From contig JAKFFI010000022.1 of assembly GCA_036677085.1 (NCBI GenBank), forward strand, positions 1 through 64,000: a DNA stretch of 64,000 nt, given 5' to 3'. Under the pieces are notes generated by a model that was not told where the DNA came from, did no database searches, and saw only the letters and a program-made list of their open reading frames with translations. This stretch comes from JAGPUQ01 sp036677085. Lineage in GTDB: Bacteria > Pseudomonadota > Gammaproteobacteria > Pseudomonadales > Porticoccaceae. Of the stretch, positions 1 to 8,295 are shown in pieces; the first letter of the stretch is position 1; every line of letters begins with the position of its first letter. Both the position numbers and the translations under genes were made by a program.

Positions 1-1041
1 GGCGGCGAGGCCGCCCTGCATGCGGGCGGTGACGGCGCGGGCGCCGGCCAGCACCTGCCGGCGCACGGCGTCGAGTTCGGCACCGGCGGCGCCGGCCTCG
101 GCGGCCAGGGCGCGCGCCTCGGCCGCCCGGTAGCGGCCGCCGATGGGGATGTTGAAGGTCAGGCCGACGGCGGTCTCGTCGCCGCCGCGTTCGGACAGGG
201 TGCGGATGCCCAGCGCCGGGTCCGGCCGGCGGTCGCGCTCGCCGCGCTGGGCGCGCTTCATGGACTGCTGGTAGCGAGCCTCGGCGATGCCGATCTCGTG
301 GCTGCGGGCGACGATCTGCTGCGCCAGCGCCGCGGCATCGCTCGCCGGCGGCTCGGGATCGGGGATGGGCGGCGGCGCGGCCGGCAGCGGCAGGCCGGGA
401 TAGCGGGCGCCGAGCGCGGCGCTGCGCTCGGCGGCGACGGCGCGCGCCTCGGCCAGCGCCGCTTCGGCGCCGGCCAGCGCGGATTCGGCCAGGTCCAGAT
501 CGAGGCGGGCGGCGTCGCCGTGCGCCAGGCGCTTCTCGACCGCCGCGTGCTCCTCGGCCAGGCGCTCGCGGGCGGTTTTGGCCGCCACCACGGCGCTGGC
601 TGCATCCAGCCAGCCGAGCCAGTCGTCGAGCAGTTCGCGCGCCGCGCCGTGGAAGGCGTCGGCGATGCCGAGCTCGGCCACGTCGTTGCCGAGTGAGCCC
701 AGTTCGCGGTCCAGCGCCGCCTTGCCGGGCAGGCGCAGGCGCCGACTGATGCCGGCCTCCCATTCGCCGTAGTCGCCCTCGCGGCGCACGTCGCGGCGCT
801 GGCCGACGGCGTCGAGCTCGAATTCGTAGGACCCCACGTCGAGCGCCTCGCCGCGCGCCCGGGCCGCCGCGCGCCCCGCCAGCGCCGCCTGTACCGCCGG
901 GGTTTCCAGCAGCGCGGCGTGCACCGCGTCGGCTTGCGGCAGCGCGTCCGCAGCGGCCGCGCCCGCGCCCAGGGCGAGCGCGGCGGCGAGCGAGCGGATC
1001 AGCGGTCTCAGAGCCTGTGAAGAAATGCGCGTCCTGTGCAT
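1..1041 (-). CDS. Outer membrane efflux channel, TolC/CzcC family (partial, C-terminus outside window)
   Basis: This is the outer-membrane channel of the tripartite metal efflux system encoded next door. Translation from the ATG at 1041 gives a basic N-terminus, a hydrophobic Ala/Leu-rich signal sequence (about residues 11-31, ending AAAA), and then the long Ala/Glu/Arg-rich helical pattern of the OEP family, including VGQRRDVRREGDYGEWEAGI and later LTFNIPIGGRYRAAEARAL. The frame stays open to the window edge, so the last part of the protein is missing. It is the last gene of the minus-strand efflux cluster. The ATG lies inside a perfect hairpin (1019-1047), which could mask initiation. A start further in would remove part of the signal peptide, so 1041 is preferred. 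Confidence 0.82.
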   Translation of the reverse strand, partial: MHRTRISSQALRPLIRSLAAALALGAGAAAADALPQADAVHAALLETPAVQAALAGRAAARARGEALDVGSYEFELDAVGQRRDVRREGDYGEWEAGISRRLRLPGKAALDRELGSLGNDVAELGIADAFHGAARELLDDWLGWLDAASAVVAAKTARERLAEEHAAVEKRLAHGDAARLDLDLAESALAGAEAALAEARAVAAERSAALGARYPGLPLPAAPPPIPDPEPPASDAAALAQQIVARSHEIGIAEARYQQSMKRAQRGERDRRPDPALGIRTLSERGGDETAVGLTFNIPIGGRYRAAEARALAAEAGAAGAELDAVRRQVLAGARAVTARMQGGLAA

Positions 1042-1162
1042 TTCTTCTGTCACAAGTCCGGTACAGGCCCGGACTTGCTCCCGCGGATCGCGCACTGCCG
1101 TGCCCGATCCGCGACCGGCCATCCCTGGCCGGGCTGAGTGCTTGAAAAACTCCCAAGCACTC
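1019..1162. other. Intergenic run of five perfect stem-loops
   Basis: Five consecutive perfect inverted repeats fill the gap between the DUF3240 gene and the channel gene: arms 1019-1028/1038-1047 (10 bp), 1053-1061/1069-1077 (9 bp), 1082-1090/1105-1113 (9 bp, with an inner GCAC/GTGC stem), 1115-1120/1127-1132 (6 bp, CCGGCC/GGCCGG) and 1136-1144/1154-1162 (9 bp). The first overlaps the start codon of the channel gene and the last overlaps the stop codon of the DUF3240 gene. It may be an interspersed repeat element or an RNA that sets relative expression of pump and channel. No second copy was seen in this window. Confidence 0.7.
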
Positions 1163-1469
1163 ACGAGAGGTCTCCAAAGGCGCCGACCGGCGTCCGCCAC
1201 CAGACCAGGTCCCGGCTGTAGACGCGCTTGCGCAACTCGCCGAGCAGCTGCGCGAGTTCAGCCATCGGCCCCACCACCCACAGCACCCGACGCCCCACCT
1301 GGCCGCGCACGCGCTCGCGGCCGCTGGCGGTGGCGAAGTCGCGGCCGTGGCCGGTGGCGTGCAGCAGGGTGAAGGGCTGCTCCGGCGCAATGGCGCCGAG
1401 GGCGTCAAGCACCACGCCTTCGAGCTCGTCCGGGAACACCAGGGTCAGTTGTTGCAGGTCGGGTTTCAT
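1161..1469 (-). CDS. DUF3240 family protein of metal efflux operon
   Basis: A 102-residue protein resembling DUF3240, small predicted PII/CutA-like ferredoxin-fold proteins found beside CusA/CzcA pumps. Supporting features are the N-terminal beta-strand pattern LTLVFPDELEGVVLDAL, the central HATGHGRDFATASGRERVRG segment typical of the family, and a C-terminal strand with LVWWRTPVGAFG. The ATG at 1469 overlaps the pump stop codon by four bases (ATGA), implying translational coupling. Its role is not established; sensing or modulating the pump is a guess from context. Confidence 0.7.
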   Translation of the reverse strand: MKPDLQQLTLVFPDELEGVVLDALGAIAPEQPFTLLHATGHGRDFATASGRERVRGQVGRRVLWVVGPMAELAQLLGELRKRVYSRDLVWWRTPVGAFGDLS

Positions 1470-4400
1470 GGGCGCGCCTCCGCAGCGCCGAAGCGCCGGT
1501 ACAGGATGGGGAGCAGCAGCAGGGTCAGGGCGGTCGAGGTGATGAGTCCGCCCAGCACCACGATCGCCAGCGGGCGCTGGATCTCCGAGCCGGGCCCGGT
1601 CTGCAGCAGCAGCGGCACCAGGCCCAGGGCGGCGATGCCGGCGGTCATCAGCACCGGCCGCAGGCGCCGGCGGGCGCCGTCGTAGACCACCTGCTCGATC
1701 GGCAGGTCGGTGGCGCGCAGCTGGTTGAAGTGCGTCAGCAGCACCAGGCCGTTGAGCACCGCGATGCCGAGCAGGGCGATGAAACCCACCGAGGCCGGCA
1801 CCGACAGGTACTCGCCGGACGCCCACAGGGCGATCGCCCCGCCGATCAGCGCGAACGGGATGTTGGAGAGAATCAGCACCGCCTGACGCACCGAGCCGAG
1901 CGTGGCGAACAGCACGAAGAAGATCAGCCCCAGCGCCACCGGCACCACCAGCCCCAGGCGCGCGGCGGCGCGCTGCTGGTTCTCGAACTGGCCGCCCCAC
2001 ACCAGCCGGTAGCCGGGCGGCAGGGGCACCGCTTCGGCGACGCGCGCCCGGGCGTCGTCCACGTAGCCCACCAGGTCGCGGCCGCCGACGTTGGCCTGCA
2101 CCACGGCGAAGCGCGCGCCGTCCTCGCGGTCCACCTTGACCGGGCCGGAGACGCGGTCGACGCGGGCCAGATCCGCCAGGCGCGCGCTGCCGCCGTCGGG
2201 CAGCGCCAGGCGGGTCTGCGTCAGCGCCGCGGCGTCCTCGCGCAGGCGGGGGTCGCCGCGCAGCAGCAGCGGCACGCGCCGGTTGCCTTCGAGCACCGTG
2301 CCCACGCGCAGGCCGTCGACCTGGGCGCGCAGCTCGGCCTGCAGGCTCTGCACGTCGAGCCCGGCGCGGCCGGCGGCCAGGCGGTCGATGTCCAGTTCCA
2401 GGTACTGCACGCCGTCGTTGTGCACGGTGAACACCTCGCTGGCGCCGGGGGTTTGTTCCAGCACCGCGGCGATGCGTCCGGCCAGGCGGTCGAGCTCGGC
2501 CAGGTCCGGGCCGAAGATCTTCACCGCCAGATCGCCGCGCGAGCCGGTGAGCATCTCCGCCACGCGCATCTCGATCGGCTGGGTGAAGGTGAACTCGATG
2601 CCGGGAAAGCGCGCCAGCACCTCGCGCAGGCGCGCGGCCAGCCAGTCCTTGTCCGGCACCCGCCAGTCCTGCTTGGGCGCCAGCACCAGAAAACTGTCGG
2701 TGTCGTTCAGGCTCATCGGATCGAGGCCGAGGTCGTCCGAACCCAGGCGCGCCACGATGCTCTTCACCTCCGGCACTTCGGCCAGGATGGCGCGCTGCAC
2801 GGCCTGGTCCAGGGCGAGGCTGGCCTGCATGTCGATCGACGGCAGCTTGGTGAGCTGCACCAGGATGGCGCCCTCGTCGAGGGTCGGCATGAAGCTCTTG
2901 CCGGTGCGCAGATAGGCGCCGGCGGCCAGTACCAAGCCCACCAGGGCGATCGCGATCACCGGCGCCGGCCGGCGCAGGCAGGCCGCCAGCAGGCGCGCGT
3001 AGGCCGGGCCGAGCAGGCGCATGACCCAGGGCTCGCGGTGCGGCCCGGCGCGCAGGGTGAAGGAGGCGAGCACCGGAATGAAGGTGAGTCCGGCCAGCAG
3101 CGAGACGCCGAGCGCGAACACGATGCTGAGCGCCACCGGCGCGAACAGCTTGCCTTCGAGCCCTTCCAGCGTCAGCAGCGGCAGGAACACCAGCGCGATG
3201 ATGAACACGCCGGTGGCCACCGGCTGCGCCACCTCGGTGACCGCGCGGTAGATCACGTGCAGCCGCGGCAGGCGCCGCGCCTCGGCGCCGGTCAGACGCT
3301 CGACGGCGTTCTCCACCACCACCACCGCGGCGTCGACCAGGATGCCGATGGCGATGGCCAGCCCGCCCAGGCTCATCAGGTTGGCGCTCATGCCGGTCAG
3401 GCGCATCAGCAGGAAGGTGCCGAGCGCCGCCAGCGGCAGCGTGGTGGCCACCACCAGGGCGGCGCGCAGCTCGCCCAGGAACAGCAACAGCAGCACCAGC
3501 ACCAGCACCGAGGCTTCGATCAGCGCCCGGCTGACAGTGCCGACCGCGCGCGCGATCAGCTCGCTGCGGTCGTAGAACACGTTCAGGCTCACCCCGGGCG
3601 GCAGCGCCGGTTGCAGCTCGGCGAGCCTGGCGCGCACGCCGGCGACCACCGCGCCGGCGTTGGCGCCGCGCAGGCCGACCACGATCGCCTCCACCGCCTC
3701 GCCGCGCCCGTCCTTGCTCACCGCGCCCAGGGGCGCCAGCTCGCCGAAGCGCACCTGGCCCAGATCGCCGACCCGCAGCAGCCGCTCGCCGCGGCGCGCC
3801 ACCACCACCGCGGCCAGGTCGTCGAGCCCGCCGAGCGCCCCGGTGGCGCGCACCACCAGCGTCTCCTCGCCGTCGCGCAGGCGCCCGGCGCCGTCGTTCT
3901 GGTTGCCGGCGGCGATGGCCGAAGCCAGCTCGGCGAGCGTCACCCCGGCCGCCGCCAGCGCGGCGCGGTCCGGCACCACCTCGTAGGTGCGCACCCGGCC
4001 GCCGAGCGCGTTGACGTCGGCTACGCCCGGTACCGTGCGCAGCGCCGGGCGGATCACCCAGTCGAGCAGGTCGCGCTTGTCGGTCAGCGACAGCTCGCCC
4101 TCGATGGTGAACATGAAAAGATCCGACAGGGGCGTGGCGATCGGCGCCAGCCCGCCCTCCACGCCCGCCGGCAGGGCGTCGCGCACCGCGGCGTAGCGCT
4201 CGGCCACCTGCTGGCGCGCCCAGTAGATGTCGGTGCCGTCCTCGAACACCAGCGTCAGATCGGCGATCGCGTACTTGGCCAGCGCCCGCAGCTGCACCTG
4301 CCGCGGCAGGCCGAGCAGCTCCATCTCGAGCGGTACCAGGATGCGCTGCTCGACCTCCTGTGGGGTCATGCCCGGCGCCTTCAGGATCAGCTTGACCTGG

Positions 4401-4534
4401 GTCGGCGAGATGTCCGGAAAGGCGTCGATGGGCAGCTGCCGCCAGGCGGCGATGCCGGCGCCGACGCCAATCGCCGTCACCAGCAGCAGCACCAGGCGCT
4501 GGGCGAGGGCGAATTCCACCAGCCGCGACAGCAT
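1466..4534 (-). CDS. Heavy-metal efflux RND pump, CusA/CzcA family
   Basis: Inner-membrane proton-driven RND transporter of 1022 residues, the normal length for heavy-metal RND pumps. It starts MLSRLVEFALAQRLVLLLVT (TM1), has the periplasmic FPDISPTQVKL segment near residue 40, and carries the TM4 signature AIAIGILVDAAVVVVEN near residue 390. In HME-RND classification the AIG...DA form resembles CusA-type (monovalent) or unassigned pumps more than the DFG...DG form of CzcA, so copper or silver is possible but unproven. A second permease half follows (LGLIFFVLFATLGSVRQAVL). It is downstream of the fusion protein gene and overlaps the DUF3240 gene. Confidence 0.92.
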   Translation of the reverse strand: MLSRLVEFALAQRLVLLLVTAIGVGAGIAAWRQLPIDAFPDISPTQVKLILKAPGMTPQEVEQRILVPLEMELLGLPRQVQLRALAKYAIADLTLVFEDGTDIYWARQQVAERYAAVRDALPAGVEGGLAPIATPLSDLFMFTIEGELSLTDKRDLLDWVIRPALRTVPGVADVNALGGRVRTYEVVPDRAALAAAGVTLAELASAIAAGNQNDGAGRLRDGEETLVVRATGALGGLDDLAAVVVARRGERLLRVGDLGQVRFGELAPLGAVSKDGRGEAVEAIVVGLRGANAGAVVAGVRARLAELQPALPPGVSLNVFYDRSELIARAVGTVSRALIEASVLVLVLLLLFLGELRAALVVATTLPLAALGTFLLMRLTGMSANLMSLGGLAIAIGILVDAAVVVVENAVERLTGAEARRLPRLHVIYRAVTEVAQPVATGVFIIALVFLPLLTLEGLEGKLFAPVALSIVFALGVSLLAGLTFIPVLASFTLRAGPHREPWVMRLLGPAYARLLAACLRRPAPVIAIALVGLVLAAGAYLRTGKSFMPTLDEGAILVQLTKLPSIDMQASLALDQAVQRAILAEVPEVKSIVARLGSDDLGLDPMSLNDTDSFLVLAPKQDWRVPDKDWLAARLREVLARFPGIEFTFTQPIEMRVAEMLTGSRGDLAVKIFGPDLAELDRLAGRIAAVLEQTPGASEVFTVHNDGVQYLELDIDRLAAGRAGLDVQSLQAELRAQVDGLRVGTVLEGNRRVPLLLRGDPRLREDAAALTQTRLALPDGGSARLADLARVDRVSGPVKVDREDGARFAVVQANVGGRDLVGYVDDARARVAEAVPLPPGYRLVWGGQFENQQRAAARLGLVVPVALGLIFFVLFATLGSVRQAVLILSNIPFALIGGAIALWASGEYLSVPASVGFIALLGIAVLNGLVLLTHFNQLRATDLPIEQVVYDGARRRLRPVLMTAGIAALGLVPLLLQTGPGSEIQRPLAIVVLGGLITSTALTLLLLPILYRRFGAAEARP

Positions 4535-4590
4535 GTCAGTTATCCCATGGCGCTGCGCGCCATCCGGTGCGGATGAAACTGCGTTTCATC

Positions 4591-5640
4591 CTAGGGCTCC
4601 TGCCGGGCCAGCGCCTTGAGCGCCGCCAGGCCCTGCGTCACCACCTGCGCCTGCGGCGGCAGGCCGAGCAGCACGGCGTCCGGCCCGTCGCGGCCGAGCA
4701 CCTCCACCGGCTGGGCCCGGAACCCGCCCGGCACCGCCACATACACCAGATCCTGACCGGCGTCGCGGCTGACCGCGGCGGCCGGCACCCGCCGGGCCGC
4801 CGCGGGCGGGGTGTCGAGAATCTCGATTTCGAGATTCTGCCCGGGCGCGAGCCCGGCCCCCGGCAGTTCGGCGCGCAGCAGGGCGGCCCGGCTGGCGGGG
4901 TCGATGACGCGGCCGACGGCGATCACGCGGCCGCCGGCCGCGTCCGCGGCGCCCGGCAGACGCACCGCCTGCCCGGCGCGCAGGCGGCCGATCTGGTCCG
5001 CCGGCAGTTGCGCCTGCGCCCACAGCAACTCCGAGGTGAGCAGCAGGGCCGCGCCGGAGCCGGCCGCGATCGGCTCGCCCAGGCGCAGTTCGCCCTCGTG
5101 CACCACGCCGGCGGCGGGCGCGAGCAGCCGATAGGCCGCCGCCTGCCCCGGCACCGCGGCGGTGCCGGCGAGCAGTTCCCGCCCGGCGCCGAATTCGGCC
5201 TCGGCCGCCTGCAGCGCCGCGGCGCTGCGCTGCGCCTGGCGGGCCGGCACGATGCCCTCGCGCAGCAGCGCGGCATCGCGCGCCGCCTGGGCGCGGGCCT
5301 CCTCGAGGCGCGCCGTGCGTTCGCGCTGGGCGGCGCGGGCGGCCAGGTACTCGGCGCTGTGCAGCTCGACCAGCGCCTGCCCGGCGCCGACCGCTTCGCC
5401 TTCCTGCGCCAGCAGGCGGGTGACCATCCCGCCGAAGGGCACCACCACTGCCCGGGCGGCGCTGCCGGGCAGGGTCAGGGTGGCCGGCAGGCGCGCCGCC
5501 ACCAGCACCGTGGCCGGCTGCGCCGGCTGGGTTTCGATGCCGAGCGCGGCGGCCTGGTCGGGAGCGACGGCGATGTCGGCGGCGGTCGCCGGGCCGGCCA
5601 GGCCGAGCGCGGCGCTCAGGGCGAGGAAAAAATGACGCAT
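4591..5640 (-). CDS. Efflux RND periplasmic adaptor subunit (CusB/CzcB-like)
   Basis: Membrane fusion protein that links the inner-membrane pump to the outer-membrane channel. The start chosen is the ATG at 5640, which gives a clean signal peptide (MRHFFLALSAALGLAGPATA) about 20 residues long; an upstream in-frame start at 5673 would bury it. It shows the lipoyl/barrel-sandwich segment FGGMVTRLLAQEGEAVGAGQ, an Ala/Glu/Arg-rich helical hairpin (about residues 105-160) and a beta-barrel section with GELRLGEPIAAGSG. About 350 residues, typical of the family. No His- or Met-rich metal-binding extension is visible at the N-terminus. Confidence 0.88.
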   Translation of the reverse strand: MRHFFLALSAALGLAGPATAADIAVAPDQAAALGIETQPAQPATVLVAARLPATLTLPGSAARAVVVPFGGMVTRLLAQEGEAVGAGQALVELHSAEYLAARAAQRERTARLEEARAQAARDAALLREGIVPARQAQRSAAALQAAEAEFGAGRELLAGTAAVPGQAAAYRLLAPAAGVVHEGELRLGEPIAAGSGAALLLTSELLWAQAQLPADQIGRLRAGQAVRLPGAADAAGGRVIAVGRVIDPASRAALLRAELPGAGLAPGQNLEIEILDTPPAAARRVPAAAVSRDAGQDLVYVAVPGGFRAQPVEVLGRDGPDAVLLGLPPQAQVVTQGLAALKALARQEP

Positions 5641-5737
5641 GCGCAAAAGCCCGGGTGGCGGAACTGCCGGCAAGTCTGGGGGATGAGACTTCGAGAACGC
5701 TTAAAGCTGATAAAACCGGCGCGCGATGCCCGCTCGC

Positions 5738-7129
5738 TCAGGTGGCGGACGGATCGTCCGGCAGCGGCGCGAAGCCGCCGAGGCTCACCCGCAACCGCCC
5801 GGCCGCGAGCGCGAAGCCGAGCTCGAGCCCGAGCGCCCCGGCCAGCGCCCGGGCCAGCGCGAGGCCGAGCCCGGCATGGGCTTCGCTGCCGTTCGGGGGT
5901 TGGAAGAAGCGCTGCCCCAGCCGGTCCAGATCGGCGGCTTCGAGCTGCGGGGCGGCATTTTCGAGCTCGATTCGCGGCGGCGCGTCAGTGCAGCGCAGCC
6001 GCAGGTGGTCGCCGGGCGGGGCGTGCTGCACGGCGTTGTCGCACAGGATGGCGAGCAGCCGGTCCAGCAAAGCGGCGTCGCTCATCACCCAGCAGGGCGC
6101 GGTCTGCGCCTGCCAGGCCAGATTGCGCGCCGCGGCCGCACCCGCGCAGCGTTGAACCTGGGCGTCCAGCGCCGCAGCGAGGTCGACCGGCTCCGGCTGT
6201 GGGCGCTCGATGCCGGCCTCGATCCGGGTCAGGTACAGCAGCGCCTCGACGATGCGCGTCATTTCCCCGAGCGCCGCCGCGAGCTGCCCGAGCCGGGGCG
6301 CGGCCGGGCTGTCGCGCTGCGCCAGTTGCGCCAGCAGCTGCGCCTCGGCCAGTGGTGTGCGCAGTTCGTGGGCCAGCCCGCGGGCGAAGCGCCGCTCACG
6401 CTCGACGGCCGCCAGCAGGCGTTCGAAGGTGGCGCCGAGCTTGTCGGCCACCGGGGCGAGCTCGCTCGGCAGGTCGCCGGCCGGCGGCGCGCGGGCGTCG
6501 GCGTCCAGCGCCAGCGCGGCGACGGCGCGGCCGTAGTCGTGCAGCGGCGCCAGCGCGCGGCGGATCGACCAGCCGACCAGCGGCAGGATCAGCGCCAGGG
6601 TGGCGCCGGTGCCCAGCAGCAGGATGCGGTGCAGGCGCCGCTCCAGCGCGTCGAGCGCCTCGCGCTCCTCGGCCACCACCAGCAGCAGGGCGCCGCGCGG
6701 ATCGTCCGCCGGCAGCGGCACCACCCGCGCCAGCGCCCGGCCGCGGTGGCCGTCCGGCAGTTCGAGGTCGTAGAAGTGGCCGGCCGCGCTGGCCTCGGCG
6801 GGACGCCCGAGATCCCGGCCGCGGCTCGATGCCGAGCGCGCCAGCACGGCGCCGTGGCCGTCCCAGACCTGGTAGAAATCCTCGTGCCCCTGGCCGCGGA
6901 ACTGCGGCATCAGGGTCTCGACCGGCGGCCGCGCGCCGCCGCCCGGCGCGCCGAGATACAGCCCGAGCGCCTGGGAGCGGGCGGTGAGGGCGGCATCGAA
7001 GCGCCGGTACAGTTCGGCGTCGACCCAGTGGTCGATGAGCGCGAACAGGCCGCCCATGGCCAGCGCCACGGTCAGGCCGATGCGCAGCGCCAGCGCGGCG
7101 CGCAGCGAGCGGCGCTCAGGCCACCACAT
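5738..7129 (-). CDS. Two-component sensor histidine kinase
   Basis: Membrane sensor kinase of 463 residues. TM1 is near residues 13-30 (LRIGLTVALAMGGLFALI), a periplasmic sensor domain follows to about residue 170, and TM2 (ILLLGTGATLALILPLVGW) precedes a HAMP-like region. The H-box is FARGLAHELRTPLAEAQLL, the N-box LCDNAVQHAPPGDHL, and the G-box GLGLALARALAG. It overlaps the response regulator gene by 14 bp and lies just upstream of the pump operon, so it probably senses periplasmic metal and activates the efflux genes, as CusS or CzcS do. The ligand is inferred only from context. Confidence 0.88.
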   Translation of the reverse strand: MWWPERRSLRAALALRIGLTVALAMGGLFALIDHWVDAELYRRFDAALTARSQALGLYLGAPGGGARPPVETLMPQFRGQGHEDFYQVWDGHGAVLARSASSRGRDLGRPAEASAAGHFYDLELPDGHRGRALARVVPLPADDPRGALLLVVAEEREALDALERRLHRILLLGTGATLALILPLVGWSIRRALAPLHDYGRAVAALALDADARAPPAGDLPSELAPVADKLGATFERLLAAVERERRFARGLAHELRTPLAEAQLLAQLAQRDSPAAPRLGQLAAALGEMTRIVEALLYLTRIEAGIERPQPEPVDLAAALDAQVQRCAGAAAARNLAWQAQTAPCWVMSDAALLDRLLAILCDNAVQHAPPGDHLRLRCTDAPPRIELENAAPQLEAADLDRLGQRFFQPPNGSEAHAGLGLALARALAGALGLELGFALAAGRLRVSLGGFAPLPDDPSAT

Positions 7130-7781
7130 AGCCGAAGCCGCGGCGGTTGTCGATGCGTCCGTCCCAGCCGGCGCCGGCGAGCTTGGCGCGCAGGCCGCTC
7201 ATCAGTACCTCGATCACCTTGTCCGACGCGCGCGCCTCGGCGCCGTAGACGCGATCGAACAGCGCCGCGCGCGACAGCACCCGCGGGCGGCTGCGCAGCA
7301 GCGCCGCGAGCAGGGCGTATTCGCGCGCGGTGAGCGGCACCACCCGGCCGGCGCAGCGCGCGAGCTGCTGGCTGGTATCGAGTTCGAGATTGCCGGCCAC
7401 GAGCCGCGGCGCGGTCTCGCCGTGATAGCGCCGGGCCAGTGCCCGCAGCCGGGCGACCACCTCGTCGAGCGCGAAGGGCTTGACCAGGTAGTCGTCGGCG
7501 CCGGCGTCGAGCGCCGCGATGCGGTCGCCGAGCTGGTCGCGGGCCGAGAGCACCAGCACCCGGGTCGGCACGCGCCGGGCGCGCAGCCGCGCCAGCACCG
7601 CCATGCCGTCGACCTTGGGCAGGCCCAGATCGAGCACCGTGAGCGGATAGTCGTAGCGGTCCAGAAAGGCCAGCGCCATGGCCCCGTCGGCCGCCTCGTC
7701 GACCTCGAAGCCGGCGCCGGCGAGACCCTCGCGCAGCGCCGCGCGCAGCCGCTCGGCGTCTTCGATCAGCAGCAGGCGCAT
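7116..7781 (-). CDS. OmpR/PhoB-type response regulator
   Basis: DNA-binding response regulator of 221 residues. The receiver domain begins MRLLLIEDAERL (acidic pair near residues 8-9), has the phospho-acceptor Asp in LTVLDLGLPKVDGM (about residue 51) and the conserved Lys in DDYLVKPFALDE (about residue 101). A C-terminal winged helix follows (LTAREYALLAALLRSRPRVL). The ATG at 7781 was chosen because the longer frame to 7928 adds a non-conserved tail before the canonical MRLLLIED start. Paired with the downstream kinase and presumed to control the metal efflux operon. Confidence 0.9.
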   Translation of the reverse strand: MRLLLIEDAERLRAALREGLAGAGFEVDEAADGAMALAFLDRYDYPLTVLDLGLPKVDGMAVLARLRARRVPTRVLVLSARDQLGDRIAALDAGADDYLVKPFALDEVVARLRALARRYHGETAPRLVAGNLELDTSQQLARCAGRVVPLTAREYALLAALLRSRPRVLSRAALFDRVYGAEARASDKVIEVLMSGLRAKLAGAGWDGRIDNRRGFGYVVA

Positions 7782-7930
7782 GGCTGGCCGGACGACGCAG
7801 CCGCGGCGGCGGGCTGCGCCGGGTTCGATTCGGAGCGGGGCGGTCGGTACGCCGCGCCGGGGGGCCTGGGTGGCGGGGAGATTGTCATCGGCGCGCAGTC
7901 GAGGTCGGCAGGGATCAAAATACATCAAGG

Positions 7931-7958
7931 CCGCATCGGCGGCCGGGCACCGATGCGG
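7931..7958 (-). terminator. Hairpin downstream of the ydcH-like gene
   Basis: A perfect 9-bp inverted repeat, CCGCATCGG/CCGATGCGG, with a 10-base loop lies 10 bp past the stop codon of the minus-strand YdcH-like gene. Read on the minus strand it is followed by a moderately T-rich stretch. It could be a rho-independent terminator separating this gene from the metal-responsive regulator genes, or a bare hairpin. Confidence 0.5.
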
Positions 7959-7968
7959 CTCTCGGCGA

Positions 7969-8205
7969 TCAGGCCGTAAGCATCTGATAGAGCTCGTCCT
8001 TCAGCGCGAGCCGCTTTTTCTTCAGGTCTTCCATGGTCTCGTCGGTCCTGGGGCTGCCTTCGTCTTCGAGACGGCGCACTTCCCGGTCCAGATCGTTGTA
8101 CTCATCGAAGCGGCGGGCGAAGTGACGATCGCTGGTTTTGAGGGCGTGAATCCTTTCCTTGAGTTCGGGGAATTCGTGGCTCAGGCTGTGGTTCTCGATC
8201 GACAT
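7969..8205 (-). CDS. YdcH family (DUF465) small coiled-coil protein
   Basis: A 78-residue, highly charged, helical protein matching the YdcH/DUF465 family: early HSLSHEFPELKERIHALKTS, central FDEYNDLDREVRRLEDEG and C-terminal LKKKRLALKDELYQMLT are its hallmarks. Predicted to be cytosolic and largely coiled-coil. No function is established for the family. It lies downstream of arsJ on the same strand with about 90 bp between, so it may be its own unit. Confidence 0.85.
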   Translation of the reverse strand: MSIENHSLSHEFPELKERIHALKTSDRHFARRFDEYNDLDREVRRLEDEGSPRTDETMEDLKKKRLALKDELYQMLTA

Positions 8206-8295
8206 CGTGGCCTCTGGGCAGTGGCTCAATTGGGGGCGGCAGCATACCAGCTTGTTGAAAAACTGGCCGCCGGACCGGATGGTGCCGGGCAAACG

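Noticed and set aside
1730..4576. A 948-codon plus-strand reading frame rich in His, Gln and Arg
   Set aside because: It lies antisense to the RND pump, whose motifs are clear; the composition is that of a GC-rich shadow frame.
4567..7333. Long plus-strand frames across the adaptor and kinase genes
   Set aside because: Low-complexity Arg/Ala/Pro/Gly translations antisense to genes with complete domain sets.
7820..7850. GGGTTCGATTC resembling a tRNA T-loop
   Set aside because: No acceptor, D- or anticodon stems fit around it and no CCA end follows.
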